From assembly GCA_937959375.1 (NCBI GenBank), contig CALGLS010000313.1, forward strand, positions 1 to 10,009: 10,009 bases of DNA. The letters run 5' to 3'. Under the pieces are notes generated by a model. The model ran no database searches. It was not told where the DNA came from and saw only the letters and a program-made list of their open reading frames with translations. The stretch is from an uncultured Saprospiraceae bacterium. GTDB taxonomy: Bacteria > Bacteroidota > Bacteroidia > Chitinophagales > Saprospiraceae. Positions 1 through 6,620 of this stretch are shown one piece after another. Every line of letters starts with the position of its first letter. Positions within the stretch are counted from its first letter, which is position 1. Made by a program: the position numbers and the translations under genes.

Positions 1-31
1 TTTACATAAAATGAAAAAAATCCGTCAGCTA

Positions 32-60
32 TGTAACGTTTCCCAATTTCGCTCGACTAT
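32..60 (+). promoter_or_regulatory. Candidate ECF-type promoter of the sigma-factor gene
   Basis: TGTAACGTTT (32-41) resembles the AAC-containing -35 element used by many ECF sigma factors. CGACTAT (54-60) resembles their CG-rich -10 element. Sixteen bases separate the AAC from the CGAC, which is the usual ECF spacing. A start near 67 would leave a leader of about 20 bases before the ATG at 87. The motif pair was found nowhere else in the window. Its position suggests autoregulation by the sigma factor it precedes. This is a motif match only. Confidence 0.4.
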
Positions 61-86
61 CCCATCGAAAACAACTACATTTAACT

Positions 87-635
87 ATGGCTGATCCTAA
101 ACAACAAGCATTCCTACAAGCGTATCAAGCTTGCCATGAGCCCTTTGTCCGATATTGTTCGGCACTGGCCTACGGTAAGATGGACGCAGAAGACTTAGTG
201 CAAGATGTTTTGTTATCAGCTTACAAGCATTTCGAAAAGATTGAGAAAAAAGATCAACTCCTCCATTACTTGATCCGCTCAGCCCGCAATCGGTCCATCA
301 GCAATTGGCGAAAGCAAAAATATAAAGCTGAACTTTTAGAACAACACACAGAACGCCTGATGGCTCAAGATCTGTCGGCTGAAGCCTTGCTGGACATTCA
401 ATTACTTTATCGAACATTGGATAAGCTGCCAGAGAAACAGCGCGATGCAGTTATTTTGTTTGAAATTAGTGGATTTAGTATGAAAGAAATCGCTGTCATC
501 CAAAATAGTAATGAAGGAGCCGTGCGCACCAAGGTGAGTCGTGGACGACAGCGATTAAAAGAGCTGATTGAACATAACTCAGATTCAGTTGGATCTATAC
601 TAGGAGGAACAGGGAAATTAAACGTTGGATTTTAG
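87..635 (+). CDS. ECF-family RNA polymerase sigma factor (sigma-70 regions 2 and 4)
   Basis: This gene encodes a cytoplasmic alternative sigma factor that would direct RNA polymerase to a small regulon. The 182 residues match the usual ECF length. Region 2 spans about residues 15-78 and includes the DAEDLVQDVLLSAY segment that contacts core polymerase and the -10 element. Region 4 spans about 106-161, with LPEKQRDAVILFEISGFSMKEIA leading into the helix-turn-helix at about 131-157 (EGAVRTKVSRGRQRLKEL). There is no region 1.1 or 3, as expected for ECF. The 20-residue tail after region 4 is Gly/Ser-rich and looks unstructured. The ATG at 87 is used because region 2 begins soon after it and a plausible ECF promoter lies just upstream. 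The next gene follows 65 bp downstream on the same strand and encodes a membrane protein typical of sigma-factor partners. The family is clear; the signal and regulon are unknown. Confidence 0.93.
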   Translation: MADPKQQAFLQAYQACHEPFVRYCSALAYGKMDAEDLVQDVLLSAYKHFEKIEKKDQLLHYLIRSARNRSISNWRKQKYKAELLEQHTERLMAQDLSAEALLDIQLLYRTLDKLPEKQRDAVILFEISGFSMKEIAVIQNSNEGAVRTKVSRGRQRLKELIEHNSDSVGSILGGTGKLNVGF

Positions 636-650
636 GAAACTTAGAAAACC

Positions 651-685
651 TTCTTTGACTTAAACAACGGTGTTTTGTCAAAGAA
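651..685 (+). repeat. Hairpin between the sigma and anti-sigma-like genes
   Basis: TTCTTTGAC (651-659) pairs perfectly with GTCAAAGAA (677-685). Inside it, AAACA (662-666) pairs with TGTTT (671-675) around the loop ACGG, with a small internal mismatch. An A-rich stretch and then the ATG at 701 follow, and the only T-run is five bases just before that ATG. It therefore looks less like a strong terminator than an mRNA structure that could set the ratio of the two products, or an operator. Similar arms recur after the second gene (2137-2243). Confidence 0.6.
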
Positions 686-700
686 CTAAAAAAACTTTTT

Positions 701-2104
701 ATGAAGCCGGACATTGATAAAAAATTTGATAGCCTTCGGAACGCACCAACTGAATTCAGTCGTGAGCAGGTGGAGTCTATTGTCAAGGGGCTTCCTACTG
801 CACCAGCTGCCTCTTTGGATACCACGAATTGGACCAGTTGGTTTAGTTTGAATAATTTACTGATCGTAGGTTTTGTTGGAGCACTTGGTGCAGGATTATT
901 TTTAATGAATAAAGTACCTAGTGCATCTGATGCCTTGGCGGTAAAGGAAGTAGCGGTGCAGACGCCACCTGAGACTACGAAGAATATGCTAGCTACTATC
1001 GAAGCAGAGGAGAGAATACCTGAAGTGAAAACTGAGGAAAAAGAAACGACAGTAAAATCTGAAAGGATTGAAACGGCTTTAGTTAATTCTGTATCCCAGA
1101 CTAAAAAAGTTGAAGTTGGCACTTTACCTAAAAAGACTAGCGTTCAACAAAAAGTAAAAGAAGAAGTCGTTGAAATCGCTGTTCAAAAAACTACTGAGTC
1201 AGAACCACCTTTAGAAGTTAAACCAACAATTACATCCGAGCCAAAGGAAAGTCAAATTGTTTTGAACAATCAAATAAAACCAGTAGAGACTTTTACTAAG
1301 CCAAGTACAAATATTACACAGCAAACCATTAAGACCGATCCGAATGCAGTGCCAGATTTGACAAACGGAGAGATGCGTCGTTTGAAGAAAAATTTGTTTA
1401 AAAATCTGATGGATGACAAGTTGATTCTCAATACTTGGAAAGCTGTTGAAATTGAATTACCCGGAGATGAAATTATTGTAGATGGGAAAGTGATCGATCA
1501 AAGTTTGTTTAACAAATACAGTCTCTTGACAAAAAAAGTAGGTTGGGGACCTGACCGTAAAATAAAGTTTGATGACGAATATATTAAAGTGGGCGATTTT
1601 ACGGCAACAGGTTTTAGAGGCTCTGGATTTGGCACCTTCCGCACAACACCGAAAAGACATAAGCCAGACGAAGCAATCAATCGTGAAAGTTTGGTTTTGA
1701 AAAAAGAACGAGAGGTTAAGAAAGAACAAAGAGAATTGGATGCTTTTGCGCAAACTTTACTGGATACATCTGTAGGGAAAAGGAGAGGTCGACGAAATGT
1801 TATGGAAGCGAATCTCAAACAAAAAAAGTGCAAAAAGCTACATAAGGAACTATATGAAATGTTATTAGAAGATCGCCTCATTGAAACGAAGGTAGATTAT
1901 GTGTTAGTTGAAATTTCAAAAAACAAAATTTACATCAATGTACTTGAACTGAATGAAGTGCTGTATGAGAAGTATTCGGAATTATTTGATAGTTATAAAA
2001 TCAAACCAGGTCCCCGTCGACAGATACGAATGAGTAAGCACACGATTCGAATTGGAGACTTCTCTCGCGGTAGTTTTACGGGTACCTCCCTTATTTTGAA
2101 TTGA
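701..2104 (+). CDS. Single-pass membrane protein with duplicated C-terminal domain; probable anti-sigma/sensor partner of the ECF sigma factor
   Basis: Residues 1-45 are cytoplasmic and include DKKFDSLRNAPTEFSREQVE. Bacteroidota genes that follow ECF sigma factors often encode a similar short N-terminus, so this part could bind the sigma factor. One transmembrane helix lies at about 48-70. Residues 75-220 are a Lys/Glu/Thr/Pro-rich, low-complexity stalk, probably periplasmic. The C-terminal region holds two copies of one domain, about 224-310 and 372-464. Aligned landmarks are LKKNLFKNLMDDKLI with LHKELYEMLLEDRLI, FNKYSLL with YEKYSEL, and IKVGDF with IRIGDF. A charged, probably helical linker (about 328-370) separates them. 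Similar 'short helix, D-x-LI, KY' segments occur in other Bacteroidota sensor-type membrane proteins. Its position 65 bp after the sigma gene and the topology support the anti-sigma call. No zinc-binding anti-sigma motif (HxxxCxxC) and no FecR domain were seen, so binding is inferred. Confidence 0.68.
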   Translation: MKPDIDKKFDSLRNAPTEFSREQVESIVKGLPTAPAASLDTTNWTSWFSLNNLLIVGFVGALGAGLFLMNKVPSASDALAVKEVAVQTPPETTKNMLATIEAEERIPEVKTEEKETTVKSERIETALVNSVSQTKKVEVGTLPKKTSVQQKVKEEVVEIAVQKTTESEPPLEVKPTITSEPKESQIVLNNQIKPVETFTKPSTNITQQTIKTDPNAVPDLTNGEMRRLKKNLFKNLMDDKLILNTWKAVEIELPGDEIIVDGKVIDQSLFNKYSLLTKKVGWGPDRKIKFDDEYIKVGDFTATGFRGSGFGTFRTTPKRHKPDEAINRESLVLKKEREVKKEQRELDAFAQTLLDTSVGKRRGRRNVMEANLKQKKCKKLHKELYEMLLEDRLIETKVDYVLVEISKNKIYINVLELNEVLYEKYSELFDSYKIKPGPRRQIRMSKHTIRIGDFSRGSFTGTSLILN

Positions 2105-2136
2105 TTGAGTGATCAATATACGTTTTATTAAAAATC

Positions 2137-2243
2137 GTTCTTTGATTAATCCTGTGGCCAATCTTAAAAAAAGCAAAAGTGCCTTAAGAAAACCTTGGTT
2201 TTATTTTATCATTGGGTTTTTACCACAGGTATTTTCAAAGAAC
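2137..2243. repeat. 107-bp segment bounded by 21-bp imperfect inverted repeats
   Basis: The left end has GTTCTTTGA (2137-2145), five unmatched bases, then CCTGTGG (2151-2157). The right end has the exact reverse complements in mirrored order with the same 5-base spacer: CCACAGG (2223-2229) and TCAAAGAAC (2235-2243). This gives at least 16 paired positions per 21-base arm. The interior is AT-rich and includes a small hairpin (AAAACC and GGTTTT around TT). The segment lies after the anti-sigma-like gene and before the terminator. It could be a structured 3' UTR or a small non-autonomous repeat. No target-site duplication was identified. Confidence 0.5.
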
Positions 2244-2261
2244 CAAAAAAAATGAAGTTGC

Positions 2262-2293
2262 GCCTACTTGTCTTTTGATGAGTAGGCTTTTTT
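2262..2293 (+). terminator. Intrinsic terminator after the sigma/anti-sigma unit
   Basis: GCCTACT (2262-2268) and AGTAGGC (2281-2287) form a perfect 7-bp stem with a 12-base loop, followed by six T (2288-2293). The T-run overlaps the stop codon of the convergent lipoprotein gene. On the minus strand the same stem is followed some bases later by a run of eight T, so it may also stop transcription from that side. Confidence 0.7.
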
Positions 2294-3299
2294 AATCTAC
2301 CAACTCTGGAATAATCATCCTAGGCAATTTATTATAAATCGATCTTTTCTGTTCTTTCGTAAGTGCGTTTAAATGCTTACCAAATAGATCTATTGCAAGT
2401 TGATTTCGCTTTTGCTCAAAAGCAAATAAAATAGTAGAATAAGTTTCAAAGTAATGTCCGTAATCAGCCTGACCTGATATAACCAAAAATACGATTCTCT
2501 TATTCCATGACTTTTTATCAGTCATAAAAGATTGCCACTTTTGTATGACTTCAGGAAGCGTAAACACCGTGTCATTTATACTGAGTTGGTTATTCGCCAT
2601 GAGTTTAACCTCAAGAACATTTGATGGATTCATAGTGTAGGTTTCTGAAAATTCAGGTCCAGTAGGAGGGATATGTTTTTGGTTGATACCAAAACGATTT
2701 AAAGTTGCTAAATACTTTTCTGAAAAGATAGGGGTATCTGATTCAGGGTTCCTTCGCTGAGGTGGAGGAGGGGGAGGCGGTGGGTATTTATACGGATATT
2801 TACTACTCCAAATTGGTTGTTCATGGTATGGGATTCGATGCAAGAAATACTGCCCTTTATTATTGTAATAGCCTATTTTGTGTTGACGATACGAGATGAT
2901 TTTTTTATGTAAATAATCAACTAAAAAATAAGGTGTTTTATGATCAATGTAGAAATTGGCAATTTGCTTATTTCGTTTAGAAGGTTCGATGCTAAATCGT
3001 AGACTGTCAAATAAATCATTGAAAGCATCAAAAGAAACAAGTTGCTTGTTGACGCTTAGCGAGTAAGTACTTTTGCCAAGACTATCCGTACTGGTTTTTA
3101 AATAAATGTCATTTTTAGCAACATCTATATTGGGTTGTAGGAGGGTGTCAATACTTGTACTTGGTAACTTGATGTCGAGATGAAAAGGCGCGGTTTTCTT
3201 ATTGGCTTTCTCAACAATTACAGAACTCTCAGATTGGCATCCAAAAGTAAAAAACAAGGTAGTCACAAATAGAAATAAATAGATGTTAGCTGTCTTCAT
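2292..3299 (-). CDS. Putative lipoprotein with two ExbD periplasmic-domain-like halves
   Basis: The 335-residue product has a lipoprotein-type signal: a hydrophobic core at 6-19, then T-F-G-Cys21 followed by QSES. The lipobox is imperfect but common in this phylum. Eight consecutive prolines lie at 173-180. After them, residues 228-333 (NVLEVKLMANNQLSIND, then FAFEQKRNQLAIDLFGKHL, then LTKEQKRSIYNKLPRMIIPE) recall the C-terminal part of Bacteroidota ExbD. In those proteins a proline run is followed by 'NVL-x-V' and 'N-x-LLVN' strands, an 'N-x-LR-x-x-x-A-x-x-x-(F/Y)GK' helix and a final 'P-x-x-I-x-E'. Residues 38-145 have a weaker ExbD-like strand/helix order ending in YFLVDYLHKKIIS and KIGYY. 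The N-terminal membrane helix with the conserved Asp that ExbD uses for proton flow is absent. It is therefore not a functional ExbD; a periplasmic partner or derived role is possible. The homology is from memory of the family. Confidence 0.62.
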   Translation of the reverse strand: MKTANIYLFLFVTTLFFTFGCQSESSVIVEKANKKTAPFHLDIKLPSTSIDTLLQPNIDVAKNDIYLKTSTDSLGKSTYSLSVNKQLVSFDAFNDLFDSLRFSIEPSKRNKQIANFYIDHKTPYFLVDYLHKKIISYRQHKIGYYNNKGQYFLHRIPYHEQPIWSSKYPYKYPPPPPPPPQRRNPESDTPIFSEKYLATLNRFGINQKHIPPTGPEFSETYTMNPSNVLEVKLMANNQLSINDTVFTLPEVIQKWQSFMTDKKSWNKRIVFLVISGQADYGHYFETYSTILFAFEQKRNQLAIDLFGKHLNALTKEQKRSIYNKLPRMIIPELVD

Positions 3300-3392
3300 A
3301 TTTCAAAGATGCGAAAAACTAGTGATTGGGTGTAGGGTTTTATATTTTTTGTCCATAAAAAATTAAGCAAATAAATAACATATAGGCTACCG

Positions 3393-4241
3393 TTATTCAG
3401 TCACACTTGTCTTAGCTTGCTTAGCATAAATATTCAAAAGCATGCCGCTAATAATTAAAACGATTCCTGCAAAAGGCAACCAAGAATAGGTCTCACCAAA
3501 ATAGAAGAAACCAATAATAAGTGCATACACCAATTCCATATACTTAAAAGGTGCCAAAACAGAAGTAGCCTCCATCGAAAAAGCACGTGTCATGAACACT
3601 TGACCAATCAAACCAGTGATCCCAATCCCAATAACAGGAAACCATTCTTCAGCGAGCGGCATTCGCCAACCACTAGCAAAAAATAGTGAAACAATAATTG
3701 CCGCCGCCATAAAATAATTGATGATGGTCAGGTAATGTTCGCGAGTGCCAAGGTATCGAAGCAATGTAAAAACACCACCTACTGTAATGGCAGAGATCAT
3801 TATAAGTACCAAACTAAGCGTATCAATTCGAATGTCAAATCCCTTCAGTACAATCACGCCAGCAAAGGCTACCACAAAGCTCAGCCACTGCAATGGTTTA
3901 ATCTTTTCTTTTAAAAAATAATAAGCCATGATGGCACCAAATATTGGCCCCAAGTATCGGATCGAAATTGCTGAACCCAGTGGGATACGTTGAATGACCA
4001 CAAAAAAAGTAGACAAGGATAGTACACCGATCCCAGCACGTAATAGGAGCATGCCAGGGTTGTTGCCACGAATAGAAATTTTGTGATAGAGCATGTACGG
4101 AAAGATGAAAACAAAAGAACCTAAGGCTCTGAAGAAAACAACTTGCATGGGATGGAATCCACTCAGATCTTTGGCTAGCGCATTCATAATGGCGAAGGAA
4201 AAAGTCGCAAATAATATGTAGGCGATGCCTTTTGTAATCAT
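3393..4241 (-). CDS. DMT-superfamily permease with two EamA domains
   Basis: This is an inner-membrane transporter of the drug/metabolite superfamily. The 282 residues are the standard length and contain about ten hydrophobic helices arranged as two EamA halves (about 5-133 and 143-271). Family hallmarks are visible: an N-terminal helix with the FATFSFAIMNALAKDL pattern, FFRALGSF in helix 2, the P-x-x-x-A-x-x-(Y/F)-x-x-x-KE segment closing the first half (LGPIFGAIMAYYFLKEKI, 97-114), and its counterpart PFKYMELVYALIIGFFYFGE (231-250) in the second. The substrate cannot be read from sequence; the family includes amino-acid, nucleotide-sugar, SAM and drug exporters. The ATG at 4241 is well placed before the first helix. 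The lipoprotein gene follows after 93 bp. The barrel-protein gene lies 124 bp upstream, separated by a strong inverted repeat, so co-transcription is uncertain. Confidence 0.9.
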   Translation of the reverse strand: MITKGIAYILFATFSFAIMNALAKDLSGFHPMQVVFFRALGSFVFIFPYMLYHKISIRGNNPGMLLLRAGIGVLSLSTFFVVIQRIPLGSAISIRYLGPIFGAIMAYYFLKEKIKPLQWLSFVVAFAGVIVLKGFDIRIDTLSLVLIMISAITVGGVFTLLRYLGTREHYLTIINYFMAAAIIVSLFFASGWRMPLAEEWFPVIGIGITGLIGQVFMTRAFSMEATSVLAPFKYMELVYALIIGFFYFGETYSWLPFAGIVLIISGMLLNIYAKQAKTSVTE

Positions 4242-4299
4242 TAGTAGTTTAACAATGTTATTCTTGAAAAGTTGGTAACTAGTTTGCTGAAATAATGAT

Positions 4300-4348
4300 G
4301 GGACACGAATTTTGCACCAAGCGAATTAAGATACCTAATTCGTGTCCC
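4300..4348. repeat. Perfect 12-bp inverted repeat with an alternative internal hairpin
   Basis: GGGACACGAATT (4300-4311) and AATTCGTGTCCC (4337-4348) are perfect reverse complements around a 25-base loop. CGAATTA (4322-4328) within the loop can instead pair with TAATTCG (4336-4342), so the right arm has two competing partners. The element lies in the 124-bp gap after the barrel-protein gene and before the EamA gene. No T-run follows on the minus strand, so it is a poor match for an intrinsic terminator. An mRNA-stabilising structure, attenuator or protein-binding site is possible. Confidence 0.6.
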
Positions 4349-4365
4349 TAGTTTATAGAAGTTGT

Positions 4366-4965
4366 TTAAAAGTCAAAGTTCAAATAAAAGAAATCTGGAA
4401 TAGCAAAGGTAGAAGTAATTCCCCAACTTTTACCCCTTTCATCTGTCTCTCTAGTAAAGAAAAGGTCAAAACTAGCTTCGGTAGAAAGCGATAAACGAGA
4501 GTTGATGTTAAATTGAAGACCAGCAATTGGGCCTCCTCCTAGTGAAATGGCTTTGATCGGTTCATTTAAGAAAGTTGCTTTTGTATATTCAAAATTTGTT
4601 TTAGCATCTCCACCATAAAATACACGCCAGCGTTTTGAAATATTAGTAAATCGTTCGCGACCAAATCGGAGTTTTCCGCTAATATTTGTTCGCTTATCAA
4701 GTTCTGTATTTTGATAAAGAAAACTACCTCCAAAACCGAAACGAAAGACTTTATTGTTTTTCTGTTTTTTGTAAGTAAAGATGTAGTCGTTGTTGAAAAA
4801 TGAAAAAGTAGAGGAAAAGTTAATCAGCTGACTAATCAGCGCAGTTGAATTGACTCCGATCTGCTGATCGTATTTCGGTTGTTCTTCATTTTTTTCTAAA
4901 ATGTCCTGGCTGTGCACGTTGATACCAGCAATTAATAAGCAAAATAAGAGGGTGACTTTTTTCAT
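4366..4965 (-). CDS. Small outer-membrane beta-barrel-like protein, function unknown
   Basis: A Sec signal peptide covers residues 1-19 or 20 (MKKVTLLFCLLIAGINVHSQ). After a short polar segment, the remaining ~165 residues alternate hydrophobic and polar positions in short strands with aromatic girdles (TFSFFNNDYIFTYKK, VFRFGFGGSFLYQN, WRVFYGGDAKTNFEY, LSLSTEASFDLFF). The protein ends in FFYLNFDF, with the terminal Phe that BAM-assembled barrels usually carry. Size and strand number suggest an 8-stranded barrel such as those annotated 'outer membrane beta-barrel protein' or 'PorT-like' in Bacteroidota, but no family-specific motif was recognised. Its 3' end is followed by a large inverted repeat. 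Upstream are 240 bp without a recognisable gene, so it probably has its own promoter, though no convincing TAnnTTTG box was found there. Confidence 0.72.
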   Translation of the reverse strand: MKKVTLLFCLLIAGINVHSQDILEKNEEQPKYDQQIGVNSTALISQLINFSSTFSFFNNDYIFTYKKQKNNKVFRFGFGGSFLYQNTELDKRTNISGKLRFGRERFTNISKRWRVFYGGDAKTNFEYTKATFLNEPIKAISLGGGPIAGLQFNINSRLSLSTEASFDLFFTRETDERGKSWGITSTFAIPDFFYLNFDF

Positions 4966-5205
4966 AAATTAAAGTTTTAGAGCTTGATTATAAATTTTGA
5001 TGATTTGTTTAAGTAAAGTAGGTTCAAACTTTTGTTCCCGTCAGGCGATAAGGCGACAGCCCAACAGCCCCTTTTGATTCTTTTGTACCTGCCTACTGTA
5101 GCAGGGTTTAGAAAAAAAACTATCCAATTACACTCTAAGTACAATAGCTACGATAATGTGTACACGTAATTTGTCTACCTAAGCGTTGCTTTGATCCACA
5201 ACTAA

Positions 5206-6126
5206 TTATCGATAAATATTCAAATGTCCTTTTTTGAAATTCCGATATCCACAGGCTACAAAACCTAGTTTGGTTTCGTCGTAAACAAATGCACCACCTC
5301 CCCAGATAAAGGAAGTACCTTTTCTTCTTCTTATTTTTTTTGAAGCAATTTTCACCAATTCGATTTCATCATTCACATCCAATGAAAAGAGATCAACAAT
5401 GTCCTGTCGTAGCCACCAACTATTAAAACCTACCAGTAATAAATTACCTGATGTAGCATCTCTTAGCAAATTAATATTTTGGTAAGTACGCCATTTTTTA
5501 TCCAGCCATTGACTGCGATCTGATGCCTTTGGTTCTAGTGAATGGATTAACTCAAATGAAAGTGCTGCTGTTCCTTTCGGAAAAGGAGATTGATAAAAGT
5601 CGAGATGTCGTGTATTCCAATCCCCTACGACCAGTAATAAACTATTTTCATGTTTTGTGATACCAACACAACCTGCTGTACTTCGGCGGCGTTTTCCTTT
5701 TCGTTCAATACTCGCGAGTGGAGTTGGCCTAAAGTTTTTCGGATCACCGATCTCATATATATTGACCAGTGAGTAGTTTTTTCTAAAGTTATCTTCCAGC
5801 CCAACTGCCAAAAAATTATTGTAAATCTGAAAGCCACCAGCATGTCTTAAATCTCCTTCACTCAAGCGGTGCAGCGCAATGACCTTATTTTCTTTTTCAG
5901 AAAATGCAATGATTTGCAAATAAGCAAAATGATGGGTGCTACCCGTTAGGAAAGCATAATTCTGACCTTCGTAAGTATACAACTGAATGCCCTGCAAATG
6001 TCCACCTCCAAGTTTGAGTTGGTCGAGCCCCTTATAAGCAACCGTGATCGGTTCTACAGGTATCTTGTTGAACAAGTCGACTGGCGCAGAGGCGGTGTTA
6101 TAATTAAGCAAGTTTAACTGATGCAT
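5206..6126 (-). CDS. Hypothetical protein, possible beta-propeller, no signal peptide
   Basis: The 306 residues contain about five repeats of a strand pattern in which a Gly-rich turn leads to a hydrophobic strand and then a second strand ending in an aromatic: HLQGIQLYTYEGQNYAFLTG (43-62), HAGGFQIYNNFLAVGLED (95-112), STAGCVGITKHENSLLLVVG (149-168), QNINLLRDATSGNLLLVGF (216-234) and WGGGAFVYDETKLGFVACGY (275-294). Each is followed by a strand such as NIYEI, LDFYQ or LNIYR. This fits a propeller-like or other repetitive beta fold. Two very basic loops, KGKRRRS (143-149) and KKIRRRKG (263-270), stand out. There is no signal peptide or membrane segment, and the frame extends upstream to a stop without another ATG, so the product is predicted cytoplasmic. 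No catalytic motif or family was recognised. The gene starts 240 bp upstream of the barrel-protein gene, so functional linkage is unclear. Confidence 0.68.
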   Translation of the reverse strand: MHQLNLLNYNTASAPVDLFNKIPVEPITVAYKGLDQLKLGGGHLQGIQLYTYEGQNYAFLTGSTHHFAYLQIIAFSEKENKVIALHRLSEGDLRHAGGFQIYNNFLAVGLEDNFRKNYSLVNIYEIGDPKNFRPTPLASIERKGKRRRSTAGCVGITKHENSLLLVVGDWNTRHLDFYQSPFPKGTAALSFELIHSLEPKASDRSQWLDKKWRTYQNINLLRDATSGNLLLVGFNSWWLRQDIVDLFSLDVNDEIELVKIASKKIRRRKGTSFIWGGGAFVYDETKLGFVACGYRNFKKGHLNIYR

Positions 6127-6488
6127 AAATGCAGGACTAGTTTTTATCTTTTTTATTTGAGTAGCGACTATGTAAATACAATTCCAACTTATTGATTATT
6201 TAGCAGAGTTGCATCTGTTAATATTAGTTTTCAGCGTCAGCAAGGTAAGTGTAAAGAGGGATTTTCTACTTCTTTAACGGCAGATTAACGAATTTTTTTC
6301 TCTTAACATTTTAGAAAAGAGATGTAGGCTGGTGATTTGGCATAGGTTGTCATAAATAAGTCGCTCTGTTTTTACGATTTCTAATTTTTTTTGCTATCTT
6401 TAGTAAGCAGATCAGGAAAAAGAGGTTATACAATTTGATTAAAATTAGCTAATCGTTATATAATTGTTCACCATAAAAACCTAGAACT
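6127..6488. other. Intergenic region between divergent genes at 6126 and 6489
   Basis: No credible gene was seen in these 362 bases. TATCTTTA (6395-6402) matches the Bacteroidota -7 box TAnnTTTG at all but the last position and could serve the microprotein gene at 6489, but no TTG lies at the right distance upstream. Between it and the ATG is an 86-base AT-rich leader with two nested inverted repeats: ACAATT (6430-6435) with AATTGT (6462-6467), and GATTA (6437-6441) with TAATC (6450-6454). TCTCTT and AAGAGA at about 6300-6323 form another weak stem. Control of the divergent propeller-like gene presumably also lies here. Confidence 0.4.
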
Positions 6489-6593
6489 ATGATTGCATTT
6501 TTAACTGTAGTAGCCGTTTTCACTGTGCTATTTATTATAGCCGGATACCTTCGAATTAATGAAATAAATAAGGAGAAGGCTTCAAAAACCTGA
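6489..6593 (+). CDS. 34-residue single-pass membrane microprotein, function unknown
   Basis: An ATG at 6489 opens 34 codons ending in TGA. The product starts with a nearly continuous hydrophobic helix of about 18 residues (IAFLTVVAVFTVLFIIAG, 2-19), followed by a charged tail (YLRINEINKEKASKT). This is typical of short inner-membrane proteins with an external N-terminus and a basic cytoplasmic tail. An A-rich stretch precedes the ATG, as is usual for initiation in this phylum. A near-perfect intrinsic terminator begins 28 bases after the stop, and a possible -7 box lies about 90 bases before the start. The compact unit of leader, short ORF and terminator supports real expression. No family was recognised. 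Alternatively the transcript is a small RNA and the ORF is incidental, but the amphipathic layout makes translation more likely. Confidence 0.6.
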   Translation: MIAFLTVVAVFTVLFIIAGYLRINEINKEKASKT

Positions 6594-6620
6594 TTTTTCA
6601 CCAACCATTATTAAAATGGG

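Noticed and set aside
595..1122. Open frame of 175 codons on the minus strand
   Set aside because: It lies opposite the stalk region of the anti-sigma-like gene. Its Ser/Thr/Val-rich product is the complement of Lys/Glu/Thr codons and shows no domain.
1498..1881. Open frame of 127 codons on the minus strand
   Set aside because: It is antisense to the duplicated domain of the plus-strand gene, whose two aligned repeats show that strand is the coding one.
701..2104. TonB-like protein (short cytoplasmic end, one helix, Lys/Glu/Pro-rich stalk)
   Set aside because: The C-terminal domains lack the TonB C-terminal pattern (YP-x-x-A), and the gene directly follows a sigma-factor gene, so anti-sigma/sensor fits better.
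2252..2278. Eight-codon frame starting ATGAAG after an A-run
   Set aside because: It is too short and overlaps the terminator stem. It is useful only as a hint that a leader segment was duplicated.
2761..2785. G-quadruplex as a regulatory element
   Set aside because: The G-run is fully explained as the complement of eight proline codons. No promoter or UTR lies there.
5085..5115. Hairpin CCTGC/GCAGG as a terminator
   Set aside because: The stem is only five bases with an eight-base loop. It is followed by A rather than T on the plus strand, and no T-run follows on the minus strand.
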